Origin: a virus
Strand: one strand, 5' to 3'
DNA: 35,445 nt
IMG/VR virus record: IMGVR_UViG_3300042485_002443
Span: 1-35,445 of that record
This document shows, piece by piece, positions 13,049 through 21,780 of the stretch. A program made the translations under genes and the position numbers. The notes below the pieces were generated by a model. It did not search any database and was not told where the DNA came from. It was given only the letters and a program-made list of their open reading frames with translations. Within the stretch, counting starts at the first letter, position 1. Each line of letters begins with the position of its first letter.

Positions 13049-13911
13049 TACATGAATTTAGTTAATTGATTTCTTATTTTATCATTTAATTTTACATTTA
13101 TTTTCGCTAAATTACTTTGATCTAAATACTCGATTTCTGCCGTTTCTGAAATTGAAACAGGTAAATTTTTATACTGCGAAATGTGGTTTGTTGGACTGTG
13201 CTCCGAAATATAAAGTTCGCTTTCCGACAAGAAATAAAGATCGATTAATTTATCAGTGTATATCGAAGTAATTGGATCACTATTTAAAACATAATTATTT
13301 ACGTTTTCTCTTTGTACATTCTCAATTACTCTATTTTGGTAAATTAAATTATCAATTGCGACATTAGGCTGCCTCTTACCGAAATAACCATAAAAACGAA
13401 GTGTATCCACTACATTAGAACCTGTAAAATTAATATTTTCTATGTAGTTAATTTGATTAAAAACCCCCTTTAATCGAACCGTCATTTTTGCATGATCCAC
13501 CGTATAAGGTTTTAAATCATATTGACCCCACACAAAAGAACCAACAACACCCGAAACAATATAATTAACCTCTATTGTATAGCATCCAGCCCCGTCAATA
13601 GCAAGTACCGAACTCCACTCCACAGTCGCATAAAATGCAAGTGAGTCGCTTGGAAATTGTGTTTTAATTGGTTGGTATGTAGCGTTATTACCGTCCGCAT
13701 TCTTCAGGATAAAGGAACAGTCGTCCGTAATCAAAGCTAATTTGATCCATGCAGAATTCGCATCGTTTTGCCAGTCATTTTCGCCCCCAGCTAAAACAAG
13801 AAATTCATCGCAGCACCCCTTTCGACCTCCAAAATCTTCCGCAGGAATGGGGCTTTTTGGCAAGCTAATAACTGGAAAAGTTTTCTTTGTTCTATTAAAA
13901 TCAATCGCCAT
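13048..13911 (-). CDS. Putative tail/fibre structural protein
   Basis: The 287-residue protein is rich in beta-strand pattern and aromatic residues, with paired cysteines (KGCCDEF at 32-38) near the N terminus. The N-terminal part (GENDWQNDANSAWIKL) resembles proteins found at the distal end of Bacteroidetes phage tail operons. It is the last tail gene before lysis genes and is probably an accessory fibre or receptor-interaction protein. No enzymatic motif seen. Confidence 0.5.
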   Translation of the reverse strand: MAIDFNRTKKTFPVISLPKSPIPAEDFGGRKGCCDEFLVLAGGENDWQNDANSAWIKLALITDDCSFILKNADGNNATYQPIKTQFPSDSLAFYATVEWSSVLAIDGAGCYTIEVNYIVSGVVGSFVWGQYDLKPYTVDHAKMTVRLKGVFNQINYIENINFTGSNVVDTLRFYGYFGKRQPNVAIDNLIYQNRVIENVQRENVNNYVLNSDPITSIYTDKLIDLYFLSESELYISEHSPTNHISQYKNLPVSISETAEIEYLDQSNLAKINVKLNDKIRNQLTKFM

Positions 13912-13923
13912 AATTTAAAATTT

Positions 13924-14559
13924 TTAGTATAGAGTACAACCGAATCGAATCGCAGTGTTCGTTCCCGTTGGGCTTGCTGGCATTGTGGTAATATTTGCGG
14001 TGTTAATAATTCCGAAAACAGCATCCGAAATGCCTACATTATAAATCGTTCGCCAGCTTATTCCATCAGCATAATACCCCACCACTAAATTTTCGCCAGC
14101 AGTTAAATTTAAAGTTTGCCCAATTTCAGCCGTAATGGCTATTTCATTCGGTCCAACAACTGCCGTTGTTGAGCCTTGACCTATTAAAGTCATAGTTCCG
14201 TTCAAAACACCTCTATAAATACCGAATCTAACCAAATCCGAGCCCTGAAAACCCCATAATTTAACCTTTGATATAGTCCCCGTGATTTCGCTTATTGTTT
14301 GATAATAGTATTGTGTTGACGCAGCGGTCGGAGCAGTATCGCAATCGGCTATATTCTGAGGAGAAAATCCACTACCGCCACCGCCGTTTGTGAAAATTTC
14401 TAAAATACTTCCACTTGCATTTTTATAACGAACAATTTTATCCGTTAAATCATAAAAATAAGTAGAGTTAGAAACCGCAGCCCAATCGGCACTCGAAGCC
14501 GTTGTTACTGTATAATTAACCCCCATTGCGGGTTTTCCCGTTACCGTTATTACTGCCAT
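13924..14559 (-). CDS. Putative fibre or carbohydrate-binding tail protein
   Basis: The 211-residue protein has a small N-terminal domain, a glycine linker (GGGGSG at 59-64), and a beta-rich C-terminal domain of about 145 residues (ISKVKLWGFQGSDLVRFGIYRG ... NLVVGYYADGISW). The latter looks like a jelly-roll used for sugar or surface binding. Ser/Thr/Gly-rich composition is typical of fibre tips. Located between a 142-residue gene and the 287-residue tail gene. Confidence 0.5.
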   Translation of the reverse strand: MAVITVTGKPAMGVNYTVTTASSADWAAVSNSTYFYDLTDKIVRYKNASGSILEIFTNGGGGSGFSPQNIADCDTAPTAASTQYYYQTISEITGTISKVKLWGFQGSDLVRFGIYRGVLNGTMTLIGQGSTTAVVGPNEIAITAEIGQTLNLTAGENLVVGYYADGISWRTIYNVGISDAVFGIINTANITTMPASPTGTNTAIRFGCTLY

Positions 14560-14561
14560 AA

Positions 14562-14990
14562 TTAAATTATATTAGTTATCATGTTTATATAATTGTCAAA
14601 TATAAGTTTTTGACTTTTGTTTAATTCAGAAAAATAAACTATATATTGATTGTTATTGTCAATAAATACATTTTCCGCATTAATTAGTATCCTTTCTTCT
14701 TCGTTTTGGATAATTATTTGAGATAAAACGTCCTTTGTTATTTTTACTTTATTTACGCACATTTGAATAAAACCATCCCAGATTTTTTTATTTTCATCTG
14801 ATAAATTACTATAAAAAACGTCCGATCTTTCGATTGTGTCAAAGTGTACAATTGCGTTTTCTTCCTCTTTTTTAATATTACTTAATTCTGTACTTACATC
14901 AAAAGTAAATTGAGAATTATCTACAAAATTCTGAACACTTCCAAGTGCCAAAAAACTGTTTATTTGAATGTTTATCGTATTTATTTCCAT
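14562..14990 (-). CDS. Hypothetical protein, fibre-associated
   Basis: The 142-residue protein starts MEINTINIQINSFL and shows a repeating pattern of acidic and Asn residues, with two similar segments (SNLSDENKKIWDGFIQM near 81-97 and SELNKSQKLIFDNYINM near 120-136) suggesting an internal duplication. It shares 1 nt with the end of the large fibre gene. It could be a fibre chaperone or small structural component; evidence is positional. Confidence 0.5.
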   Translation of the reverse strand: MEINTINIQINSFLALGSVQNFVDNSQFTFDVSTELSNIKKEEENAIVHFDTIERSDVFYSNLSDENKKIWDGFIQMCVNKVKITKDVLSQIIIQNEEERILINAENVFIDNNNQYIVYFSELNKSQKLIFDNYINMITNII

Positions 14991-17440
14991 TACATTAATA
15001 TATTACCTTGTGAATCAGTCGTATTAGTTGTTTGTTGAACTATATTTACATTTATAGGAGTAAGTGAATTAATAAATGTATTATTTACATACCTTGTTAA
15101 TTGTGAAGCTACCGCATAAATACAATTTGCGCCATTATTAGTAACGATCAATATATTATTTGCTATATATGCTTGCGCATAAGGATTTATCGCATGACCA
15201 TTAACGTTATTATAAGTACAAATAAATGTCGATCCTATACTCCGATTAAATCTTTGACCGACTACACTTGCTGAGGACTTAAAGGTACTGTTGTAAATAT
15301 TTCCAGAAGGAAAACAATCGACCGCACTTGCAGAAGTTGACTCGCCATAACAATTAGAAATTTCATCAAGGTAAAAAAATGCATATCCAGCGGTCGTATA
15401 ACCGTATGAATTTATAGCCGTTCCCCTTGTTGAACTTCCAGCCTCAAAAGCATTACCAGCAGTTGAATAAGCATAAGTCAAAACCGAGGTCGCTCCAAAA
15501 TTATAAATTGCCATATTTCTTGTCGATATAGCAGTACAGTTTGTGATCGTAACCCCTGAGACGCATGAAATTGCCCTGCCGCTTCCCGTTCCACTTACAG
15601 AAACATACGAGTTACTAATCCGTCCAGCATAGGGAAAAGTAACTCCGTTTCCTCCGCCAGTGGTGACCACATAACAATTCGTCATACTTGAAGTAAAACA
15701 CCCGTCACCGACTCCGAAAGTTTCAATAAATGAATTATTTATTTGTACTCCAGTCGCAAAATAACATCCATGACTAAACGTCCTTAGTTTAACCCCGTTG
15801 ATTTTTGGCACGGTATTACTCGTTCCCGATATACCCACACCAAAAGAAGAATAAATTTCCACTCCGTTAAAATCTAAATTATAAACCGTAGAAGCGACAT
15901 TACTAACCATAATCACACAACTATTTAATGCGCTTTGAGTTCCGCCAATTCTTTGAATTTTACCATTATAAAATCTCGTTCTTCCGAATCCTATATTTGT
16001 CAAAAAACAGTTAGCCGTTCCGCTTGAATTTAAAGTATATGTATATCCGTTAAAATTTATATCGACTCCATTTTTTAGGATAATTTCAATATTACTTGTT
16101 TCTGTAATATCAGTAAAAAAAGTAATTGTTTGACCACTTACAGCAGCCGCCATTGCGAGCGTGAGTGTCGAATAATATGTATAAACCCCAGCAGCATCCG
16201 AAATGCCTAATACATCGACAGGAACGCTTAAAACTTTGTTTTTCCATAATTGGGTCGCACTATCATATTGTAAAATGTCTCCATTTAGTAAAGATCCACT
16301 AATCGCAACGTTGTGGAGTTCCTCGAGTTCATAACCATTTTGAATTCGATAAACAATAGTTCCCAAAGTTGGACTTGTTCGAACTACTTTTCCAATATAT
16401 ACCAAATGATTTGGCGCACTTGGTTTCACATTGGTAATATATCCAGCAGTCGTAGGACTTAAATAAATAGTATCTCCGTCCACAAGGGTATCGACCGTAA
16501 AAGGATTCGTTGCCGTTGATCTTGTATCTAAGTTCCCGATAGTTCCAATAGTTACACAATTTCCGTCTGCATTGTTTAAAATATTTGATTCAATTACTCC
16601 AAAAGTCCCAGCACTTGTCGCCTCAATATCTGCCCTTGCTTTTACAAAATTTGGTCGATTTCCAGTTGATCCAAGAATATAAACAATCGTTCCTTTATAC
16701 AAAGTTGATCCCGTTGAGTTCCTTCCAACTGTTACCATTTTATCTGCACTCGCAAAAGTTGGAATATCTAATGCCGTGATAAAAGGATTTAAACCGTTTT
16801 CTCCGTCGTTTGTTAGTTCCGAGGTTAATGTAGGTACCGCAGGGACGTCTAAAGCCGTTATAAAAGGGTTAATTGTGTCCGATCCGTCGTTTGTTAACTG
16901 TGAGGTTAATGTTTTCGTTCCACGTGTTGGCGAAATAAATAATTGTCCGCTTGCATCCACAACCGTAACAATTCCAATAAAAACTTGGTCGATATTAGTT
17001 CCTACGCTCGTCAAAGATTGTGACGCAACGTCCCAAAAGATTTTTTGTCCTAATGTTAAACCAGTAGTTACAAAATTATTTAAAAATCCACTCCCTATAA
17101 AAGTTCCAGAATTTCCATTTAAAACGTCTTCATTTGCTATATAAATTTGACTCAATCCAACGTTAGAAAAACTTGACGAAAGTAATGCAATTTCTGGTAA
17201 ATCTAAACCAGTTGCACTACTTAATTCGACCGCCATTCCTTTTGAAATAAATCCGCCAGTATTATTTTTAAAAATAAATGAAGACTGAAAATCCAAATTA
17301 TCATTTAAAAAAAGAATTAATTGATCGATAGTAAGTTTTTTACTCGTGTATAAACTCCCGTCGAATTCGCTTATATCGATTAGACTTAGTACGTTCGGAC
17401 TGCCAGCGCTTGCAGGATACTGCGTTATTTTCTTTGCCAT
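14990..17440 (-). CDS. Large tail fibre with beta-helix domain
   Basis: The 816-residue protein begins MAKKITQYPASAGSP, a start typical of phage fibres in Bacteroidetes. Residues 1-175 are a beta-rich attachment region, two tandem copies of LTSxLTNDG...NPFITALDxP follow at about 178-227, and the region from about 405 to the end has short Asn/Gly/Thr-rich repeats typical of a right-handed parallel beta-helix (pectate-lyase-like). This would be a trimeric receptor-binding fibre or a polysaccharide-degrading spike. No catalytic residues can be assigned. Two bases separate it from the baseplate gene upstream. Confidence 0.7.
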   Translation of the reverse strand: MAKKITQYPASAGSPNVLSLIDISEFDGSLYTSKKLTIDQLILFLNDNLDFQSSFIFKNNTGGFISKGMAVELSSATGLDLPEIALLSSSFSNVGLSQIYIANEDVLNGNSGTFIGSGFLNNFVTTGLTLGQKIFWDVASQSLTSVGTNIDQVFIGIVTVVDASGQLFISPTRGTKTLTSQLTNDGSDTINPFITALDVPAVPTLTSELTNDGENGLNPFITALDIPTFASADKMVTVGRNSTGSTLYKGTIVYILGSTGNRPNFVKARADIEATSAGTFGVIESNILNNADGNCVTIGTIGNLDTRSTATNPFTVDTLVDGDTIYLSPTTAGYITNVKPSAPNHLVYIGKVVRTSPTLGTIVYRIQNGYELEELHNVAISGSLLNGDILQYDSATQLWKNKVLSVPVDVLGISDAAGVYTYYSTLTLAMAAAVSGQTITFFTDITETSNIEIILKNGVDINFNGYTYTLNSSGTANCFLTNIGFGRTRFYNGKIQRIGGTQSALNSCVIMVSNVASTVYNLDFNGVEIYSSFGVGISGTSNTVPKINGVKLRTFSHGCYFATGVQINNSFIETFGVGDGCFTSSMTNCYVVTTGGGNGVTFPYAGRISNSYVSVSGTGSGRAISCVSGVTITNCTAISTRNMAIYNFGATSVLTYAYSTAGNAFEAGSSTRGTAINSYGYTTAGYAFFYLDEISNCYGESTSASAVDCFPSGNIYNSTFKSSASVVGQRFNRSIGSTFICTYNNVNGHAINPYAQAYIANNILIVTNNGANCIYAVASQLTRYVNNTFINSLTPINVNIVQQTTNTTDSQGNILM
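16767..16911. repeat. Imperfect tandem repeat in the fibre gene
   Basis: Two copies with an 81-bp period encode LTSxLTNDG...NPFITALDxP. The stretch CCGTCGTTTGTTA is identical in both (plus-strand sense) and neighbouring bases are close, consistent with tandem duplication. Such units vary in number between fibres. Confidence 0.65.
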
Positions 17441-17441
17441 T

Positions 17442-19778
17442 TTATTCTGTTATTTTAGTTTCTAAATCCTCGGTTATTTTTTCAGTATTGTTTTCCATAA
17501 TCTTTTTTTCAAAAACTGGATTATTATTTACCCCTTCATCGCTAACCTTTGAAGTAAAACTATAATTATTATCGAACAAATTTAACGATTTTAAATTACA
17601 TTCGTAAATAATTGTTTCAGGGTTGGGTCGACTTTCATTTAATCTTAGGTATTCATTGCCCGTTAATGGGTTGTCGGGAATAACATCCGCATTGACCTCA
17701 GTAGAAATAACGAACCGAGGTTGTGATTCAAAAGATTCGATTGTAATTTGTCCGTAAGGGTAATCGCTCCATATTCCTTGCGTTTTAATGTGGGTTGCCT
17801 TCACTGTATATTCTCGACCCTTTATAATTGAATCAGACGAAGAAAACGTTTCCATGTCAATTAATTCAATTGTTGAAATAACCCTTTTTGCCGAATCATA
17901 TGTTAAAGGTCTTAAAAGTTTATAATAGTAATCCATTACCCCGTTGCGAACGATTCCGAGTTTTATTTTTAAAGATCCGAAGCCAGCAATACTCGTGTAA
18001 TTAATCCAATTTTGATTGTTTTTATTTGACGAAATCCAAGGTGCCGTGGCATTTAATTGAGTGATCCAATATTGCCAACGAATTAAAAAAGGATAGTATA
18101 ATCGCAAAGAAAGTGATCCAAGATCTAACGGAGATTTCAAAAATAAATAACTTTGTTTTTTAGCACTTGCAGTCGGTAAATTATTATTTACATTTTGGGT
18201 TGTATTATTCCAAAAATTTAAGTCCTGAGTAGAAATATCGTAAACCATTTTTTCAAGTGGGAATTCGTTTCCTGTATAATTTTGCACGCAAACAATACTT
18301 ATTTCAACCGATTGATTAATATCCGTTTCGAATAGTTCAAAATCTAAAATACAAGCCAAATCGTCCTCGATATTTAGATCGTTCGCGTCCATAATTACCT
18401 CGGACATATCGGAATGATTATCATTATCATCGTGGTTAATTATTCTTTCGAATTGTGGTTCGATAACAATTCCAACAGGGTACTCGAATGTTAAATTGCC
18501 CCCAAAAAGTAAACAATTTGTATTCGCTAATTTAACCCATAAGTAAAAAAGTCTATCAGTATCGCCCCGAGTTTCAATAAATTTGCCGAACCCATCAGAA
18601 ACAATATATCGAGGATTTATTTCTATTGATCCACTAAAATTTGTTTGTGTTCCCGTTGTAACTGTTAAATCTGTTAGGGTTATATTATAATATTCATTTA
18701 GTAAACAATCAGACGAATAAACTGTTCCAATATCAGAGGCGTCGATCAATCCTGTTTTAAGCAGTTTTAAGGGTGCGTTTTGGCTCGGAAAGATATTCAG
18801 GTTAAAATGATCATCGAAAGTCGAGTAACACGCTCCTATTTCAAATTTATCAATTGTTGTCGAATCAACAGTAATCGAAAAAGGTATTGAGGTAATTTTA
18901 TTAAAAGATAAAACCGATAATTGTACAGGCTGCAAAGTAATTAAAGATATATTATTATTGTATCCTTCATTAAAAAGCCCCGTATTAGCACTCGTAGAGT
19001 AATAAACATCCGAGGTTTGTGTATCACTTGCCTCAGTTTTTAAAGCAAGTTTTGAAACAAATTTTAAACACTCAGAACCCACATAACGATCGGGAAATAA
19101 AAAGCCGAAATCATTGACCCAAAAAGCGATAGTATAATTGTACCTCGTTGCCCCGCCATAGGTATCGTCGTCATTTCTACATATTAGCGGGGTTTCAATC
19201 TCAAATGATCCCGATTTTTTCCCAACTTGCACCAATGGAGTCGACGAAGCCCCGTTAGTAATTACTAAGGTATTCATCGCCTCCAAAATCAACCTTTGAC
19301 TTTCACCATCGATTAGCGAATTCATGGTCGGGGTTGTCGAAGTATTAAAATTATCAGTCCAATTTACATTTAGTTGTAATTCTTCTTTTTGCTTATTTAC
19401 CCAAAATTGCCACGTATGTCCCGCGGGAGGAGAATAATTGTTATTTGCAGGCAACCCACTAACGACCATTATTAAATCGGTAGGTATCGATAAAATAGTC
19501 AAATAATAAATTCCAGTTCCTGAATTAACCTCGTTGAATCCTTCAAAAGTAACCACATCGCCAACTCGGAAACCTTCATCGATCCAGCTGCCCGTATAGA
19601 GTTTTACTTCGCCAGTTAATTGTGAATATGTAATTTGCTGCATTAAAGACGAAGTAATACAACAACAATTCGAGAAGTTTATCTCGCATCTAACACGATC
19701 ACCTGCGTTTGCTGTATATATATTAAAAGGATTATCGTAGATGTCCTTAAAAGACGCATTACTTATTAAAGTCGGCAT
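17442..19778 (-). CDS. Putative baseplate/tail-tip protein
   Basis: The 778-residue protein is beta-rich throughout with strand, turn and Tyr/Asn patterns. It has CCC within NFSNCCCITSS at 35-45 and a C-terminal tail of charged residues (NTEKITEDLETKITE). It lies between a small coiled-coil gene and the large fibre gene, the place of distal tail or baseplate components. No enzymatic motif and no family recognised. Its start overlaps the 73-residue gene by 20 nt. Confidence 0.5.
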   Translation of the reverse strand: MPTLISNASFKDIYDNPFNIYTANAGDRVRCEINFSNCCCITSSLMQQITYSQLTGEVKLYTGSWIDEGFRVGDVVTFEGFNEVNSGTGIYYLTILSIPTDLIMVVSGLPANNNYSPPAGHTWQFWVNKQKEELQLNVNWTDNFNTSTTPTMNSLIDGESQRLILEAMNTLVITNGASSTPLVQVGKKSGSFEIETPLICRNDDDTYGGATRYNYTIAFWVNDFGFLFPDRYVGSECLKFVSKLALKTEASDTQTSDVYYSTSANTGLFNEGYNNNISLITLQPVQLSVLSFNKITSIPFSITVDSTTIDKFEIGACYSTFDDHFNLNIFPSQNAPLKLLKTGLIDASDIGTVYSSDCLLNEYYNITLTDLTVTTGTQTNFSGSIEINPRYIVSDGFGKFIETRGDTDRLFYLWVKLANTNCLLFGGNLTFEYPVGIVIEPQFERIINHDDNDNHSDMSEVIMDANDLNIEDDLACILDFELFETDINQSVEISIVCVQNYTGNEFPLEKMVYDISTQDLNFWNNTTQNVNNNLPTASAKKQSYLFLKSPLDLGSLSLRLYYPFLIRWQYWITQLNATAPWISSNKNNQNWINYTSIAGFGSLKIKLGIVRNGVMDYYYKLLRPLTYDSAKRVISTIELIDMETFSSSDSIIKGREYTVKATHIKTQGIWSDYPYGQITIESFESQPRFVISTEVNADVIPDNPLTGNEYLRLNESRPNPETIIYECNLKSLNLFDNNYSFTSKVSDEGVNNNPVFEKKIMENNTEKITEDLETKITE

Positions 19779-19980
19779 TTTGTATAAGATTTTGAAGTTT
19801 AATTAAATCACGAGCATAAATTGCTTTTTCAATTTGATCATTGAAATTCAATAATTCTTGTATTTTTGTTTTCTCTTCTATTATTTCAGTCCTTAATAAA
19901 GCCTCGCCCAAATTATTTTTTAAATCCTTTTGATTTTGAGATAATTTATTTAAAACCGCATTGAAATATTCCTCGTCCAT
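19759..19980 (-). CDS. Small coiled-coil tail protein
   Basis: The 73 residues form a heptad-like helical pattern (VLNKLSQNQKDLKNNLGEALL..., then EEKTKIQELLNF), suggesting a coiled coil. It lies between two large tail genes and overlaps the downstream one by 20 nt. It could be a chaperone or an oligomerisation subunit of the tail tip; function unknown. Confidence 0.55.
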   Translation of the reverse strand: MDEEYFNAVLNKLSQNQKDLKNNLGEALLRTEIIEEKTKIQELLNFNDQIEKAIYARDLIKLQNLIQNADFNK

Positions 19981-20001
19981 GATCTTTATTTTATTGTAAA
20001 T

Positions 20002-21687
20002 TTAGAAAATTTTTGTTAAACTTATATTGTTTTTGAAAATAACATTCGGTATTTTATAGGATACTATTGCGAATCCTTTTGCATCAAAGTATTCGATCTT
20101 TGTTATTTCACAATTAATTCCGTCAATTATTGCATAATTATTATTTAAGATTTCAATAAAATTAACTGAGTTCATCGGTATTTTTACATTCTCTTTTATA
20201 GTAAATTGATATACCGCAGGGTTATTTATTGCATGAAAGTTCGCCCATAAATTCGAAGGACTAAGAAAATCGTCCGATCCTGTACTCATTTTTTCATTAC
20301 CATCATGAATAAAGATTTTTGTTTTTGAAAAATATTGTTGCGAAAGTTGTATGTATCCAAGTTTTCCGACCGCTCCACTAAAATTGGAACTTGAAAGCCC
20401 GTCGATTAATTGGTAAAGTTTTTGAAATAATAATTCAATCCAAGTAAATTTGTATTTACTTGTCGTCATTGAATAAGGAATATTAATATCCGTTAGCCCC
20501 TTTATTAAATTTAAATCATTGTTTACTATATTAGTTCTATCGAGCGAAAGTTCTGTATTACCGAACTCAAAGCGATCGATTGTATTGATGTCCGAATAAT
20601 CTGTTTCATATTGGATTAAATATCTTTTAAATAATCTCGAAAAATCATAGGTATAAGAATTTTGTGCCTCAGATTGCAGAACTAAGGACGAATTAATATT
20701 ATAAAGAGATTGATCCAGCCAAAAGTCCCAACGCTCCAACCATACAAGCCCGTTAATAACTCGAGTTTTTGCATTAAACATTGATTCCATAGCAGAAACC
20801 AAGGTGCCGAGTGTGGGGGTACTATCATTTGCCGAAGGGAACCCATTTTGAAAACTTTGATCGAGATCATTTTCAAATAAATTATACCATTTTTTATCGG
20901 ATCTATTTTGTGGAATAGGCAAAAGAACCATATTTCTATAAATTCCTTCTATAATTGACGATTTAAAAGTATATCCTAAATGGGCGCACCCCTTTTGCAT
21001 TAATTCCAAAACAGTGCAAACGTTAAAATATCTAACTTTTGGCATAGTTAGTTCGATCATTCTTTGAACTAATTTAAAAGCCTCAAAGATCAAAACAGCA
21101 ACGAAAATAATTTGGATCGCTAAACGAATTCCTGCCTCGATTGTTTTACCTAAAACAGCAAAAGGAACGTATCCAGCAATAGCGAGAAATTCCTTTGTTG
21201 TATTCGATATTTCATTTACTTGCTGTGCGATTGTTATTGATATAGAAAACAAAGATATCGAACAGGTCAACGCCTGCCCGACCGCATCAGTTGGTAAAAT
21301 TTGATACCCGACCTTTCTTTGATCTATTGTAATTTGAGTATTAAGATAGTCAAAAGTTAGCCCCTCAGCATTATCAAAGAAATTATCGTGTGCGTTTCTT
21401 TTTTTTATTTTCACTTCGATTTCACGATCACTTACTGTAAAAGAATCAGTGAAATCAATATAACATGAAAGATTTTGAGTATCAGCGAACTGAATATCAT
21501 ACGGTAGCCCTTCAAATAATCCGACATTTTGCAAGTGATCCAAAACGATTTGTTTTCCTTCATTTGGCAATATTATCGTATCAGTGGTCAATTTATTTTG
21601 GTCAATCTTTGCAGAAAAATCGCAACTTATTCCAATATCAAAAATATTTCTTGGAGTTATTTCTGTCGAATTTATATAATGTTTCAT
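20002..21687 (-). CDS. Putative distal tail/hub protein with hydrophobic segment
   Basis: The 561-residue protein sits directly after the tape measure, where siphophages encode the distal tail and hub. The first 110 residues are beta-rich. Residues 166-208 hold a hydrophobic stretch ending in IRLAIQIIFVAVLIFEAFKLV, long enough to span a membrane. The C-terminal 330 residues are again beta-rich and include MESMFNAKTRVINGLVWLERWDFW. I recognise this layout from Bacteroidetes phage tails but not an annotated family. The segment could pack in the virion and insert into the host envelope at ejection. Confidence 0.55.
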   Translation of the reverse strand: MKHYINSTEITPRNIFDIGISCDFSAKIDQNKLTTDTIILPNEGKQIVLDHLQNVGLFEGLPYDIQFADTQNLSCYIDFTDSFTVSDREIEVKIKKRNAHDNFFDNAEGLTFDYLNTQITIDQRKVGYQILPTDAVGQALTCSISLFSISITIAQQVNEISNTTKEFLAIAGYVPFAVLGKTIEAGIRLAIQIIFVAVLIFEAFKLVQRMIELTMPKVRYFNVCTVLELMQKGCAHLGYTFKSSIIEGIYRNMVLLPIPQNRSDKKWYNLFENDLDQSFQNGFPSANDSTPTLGTLVSAMESMFNAKTRVINGLVWLERWDFWLDQSLYNINSSLVLQSEAQNSYTYDFSRLFKRYLIQYETDYSDINTIDRFEFGNTELSLDRTNIVNNDLNLIKGLTDINIPYSMTTSKYKFTWIELLFQKLYQLIDGLSSSNFSGAVGKLGYIQLSQQYFSKTKIFIHDGNEKMSTGSDDFLSPSNLWANFHAINNPAVYQFTIKENVKIPMNSVNFIEILNNNYAIIDGINCEITKIEYFDAKGFAIVSYKIPNVIFKNNISLTKIF

Positions 21688-21745
21688 ATTTCTTTCTATA
21701 TTTGTTTCAATACTTTATGTTTATTTTCCTTTAATTTCAAAGTAT

Positions 21746-21775
21746 AACCCCGTAGATTGCTCGGTCTATGGGGTT
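21746..21775 (+). terminator. Hairpin between hub and tape-measure genes, terminator in plus-strand sense
   Basis: An 11-bp stem (21746-21756 with 21765-21775) closes an 8-nt loop. In plus-strand RNA all pairs form (one G-U) and the hairpin leads into a T run, giving UUUUU. In minus-strand RNA the same position is an A-C mismatch and no T run follows. It thus looks better placed to stop antisense transcription than to end the tape-measure transcript. Confidence 0.5.
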
Positions 21776-21780
21776 TTTAA

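Noticed and set aside
16776-17144. 122-residue plus-strand frame
   Set aside because: Antisense to the fibre gene; it arises from the repeat in that gene and has no start signals.
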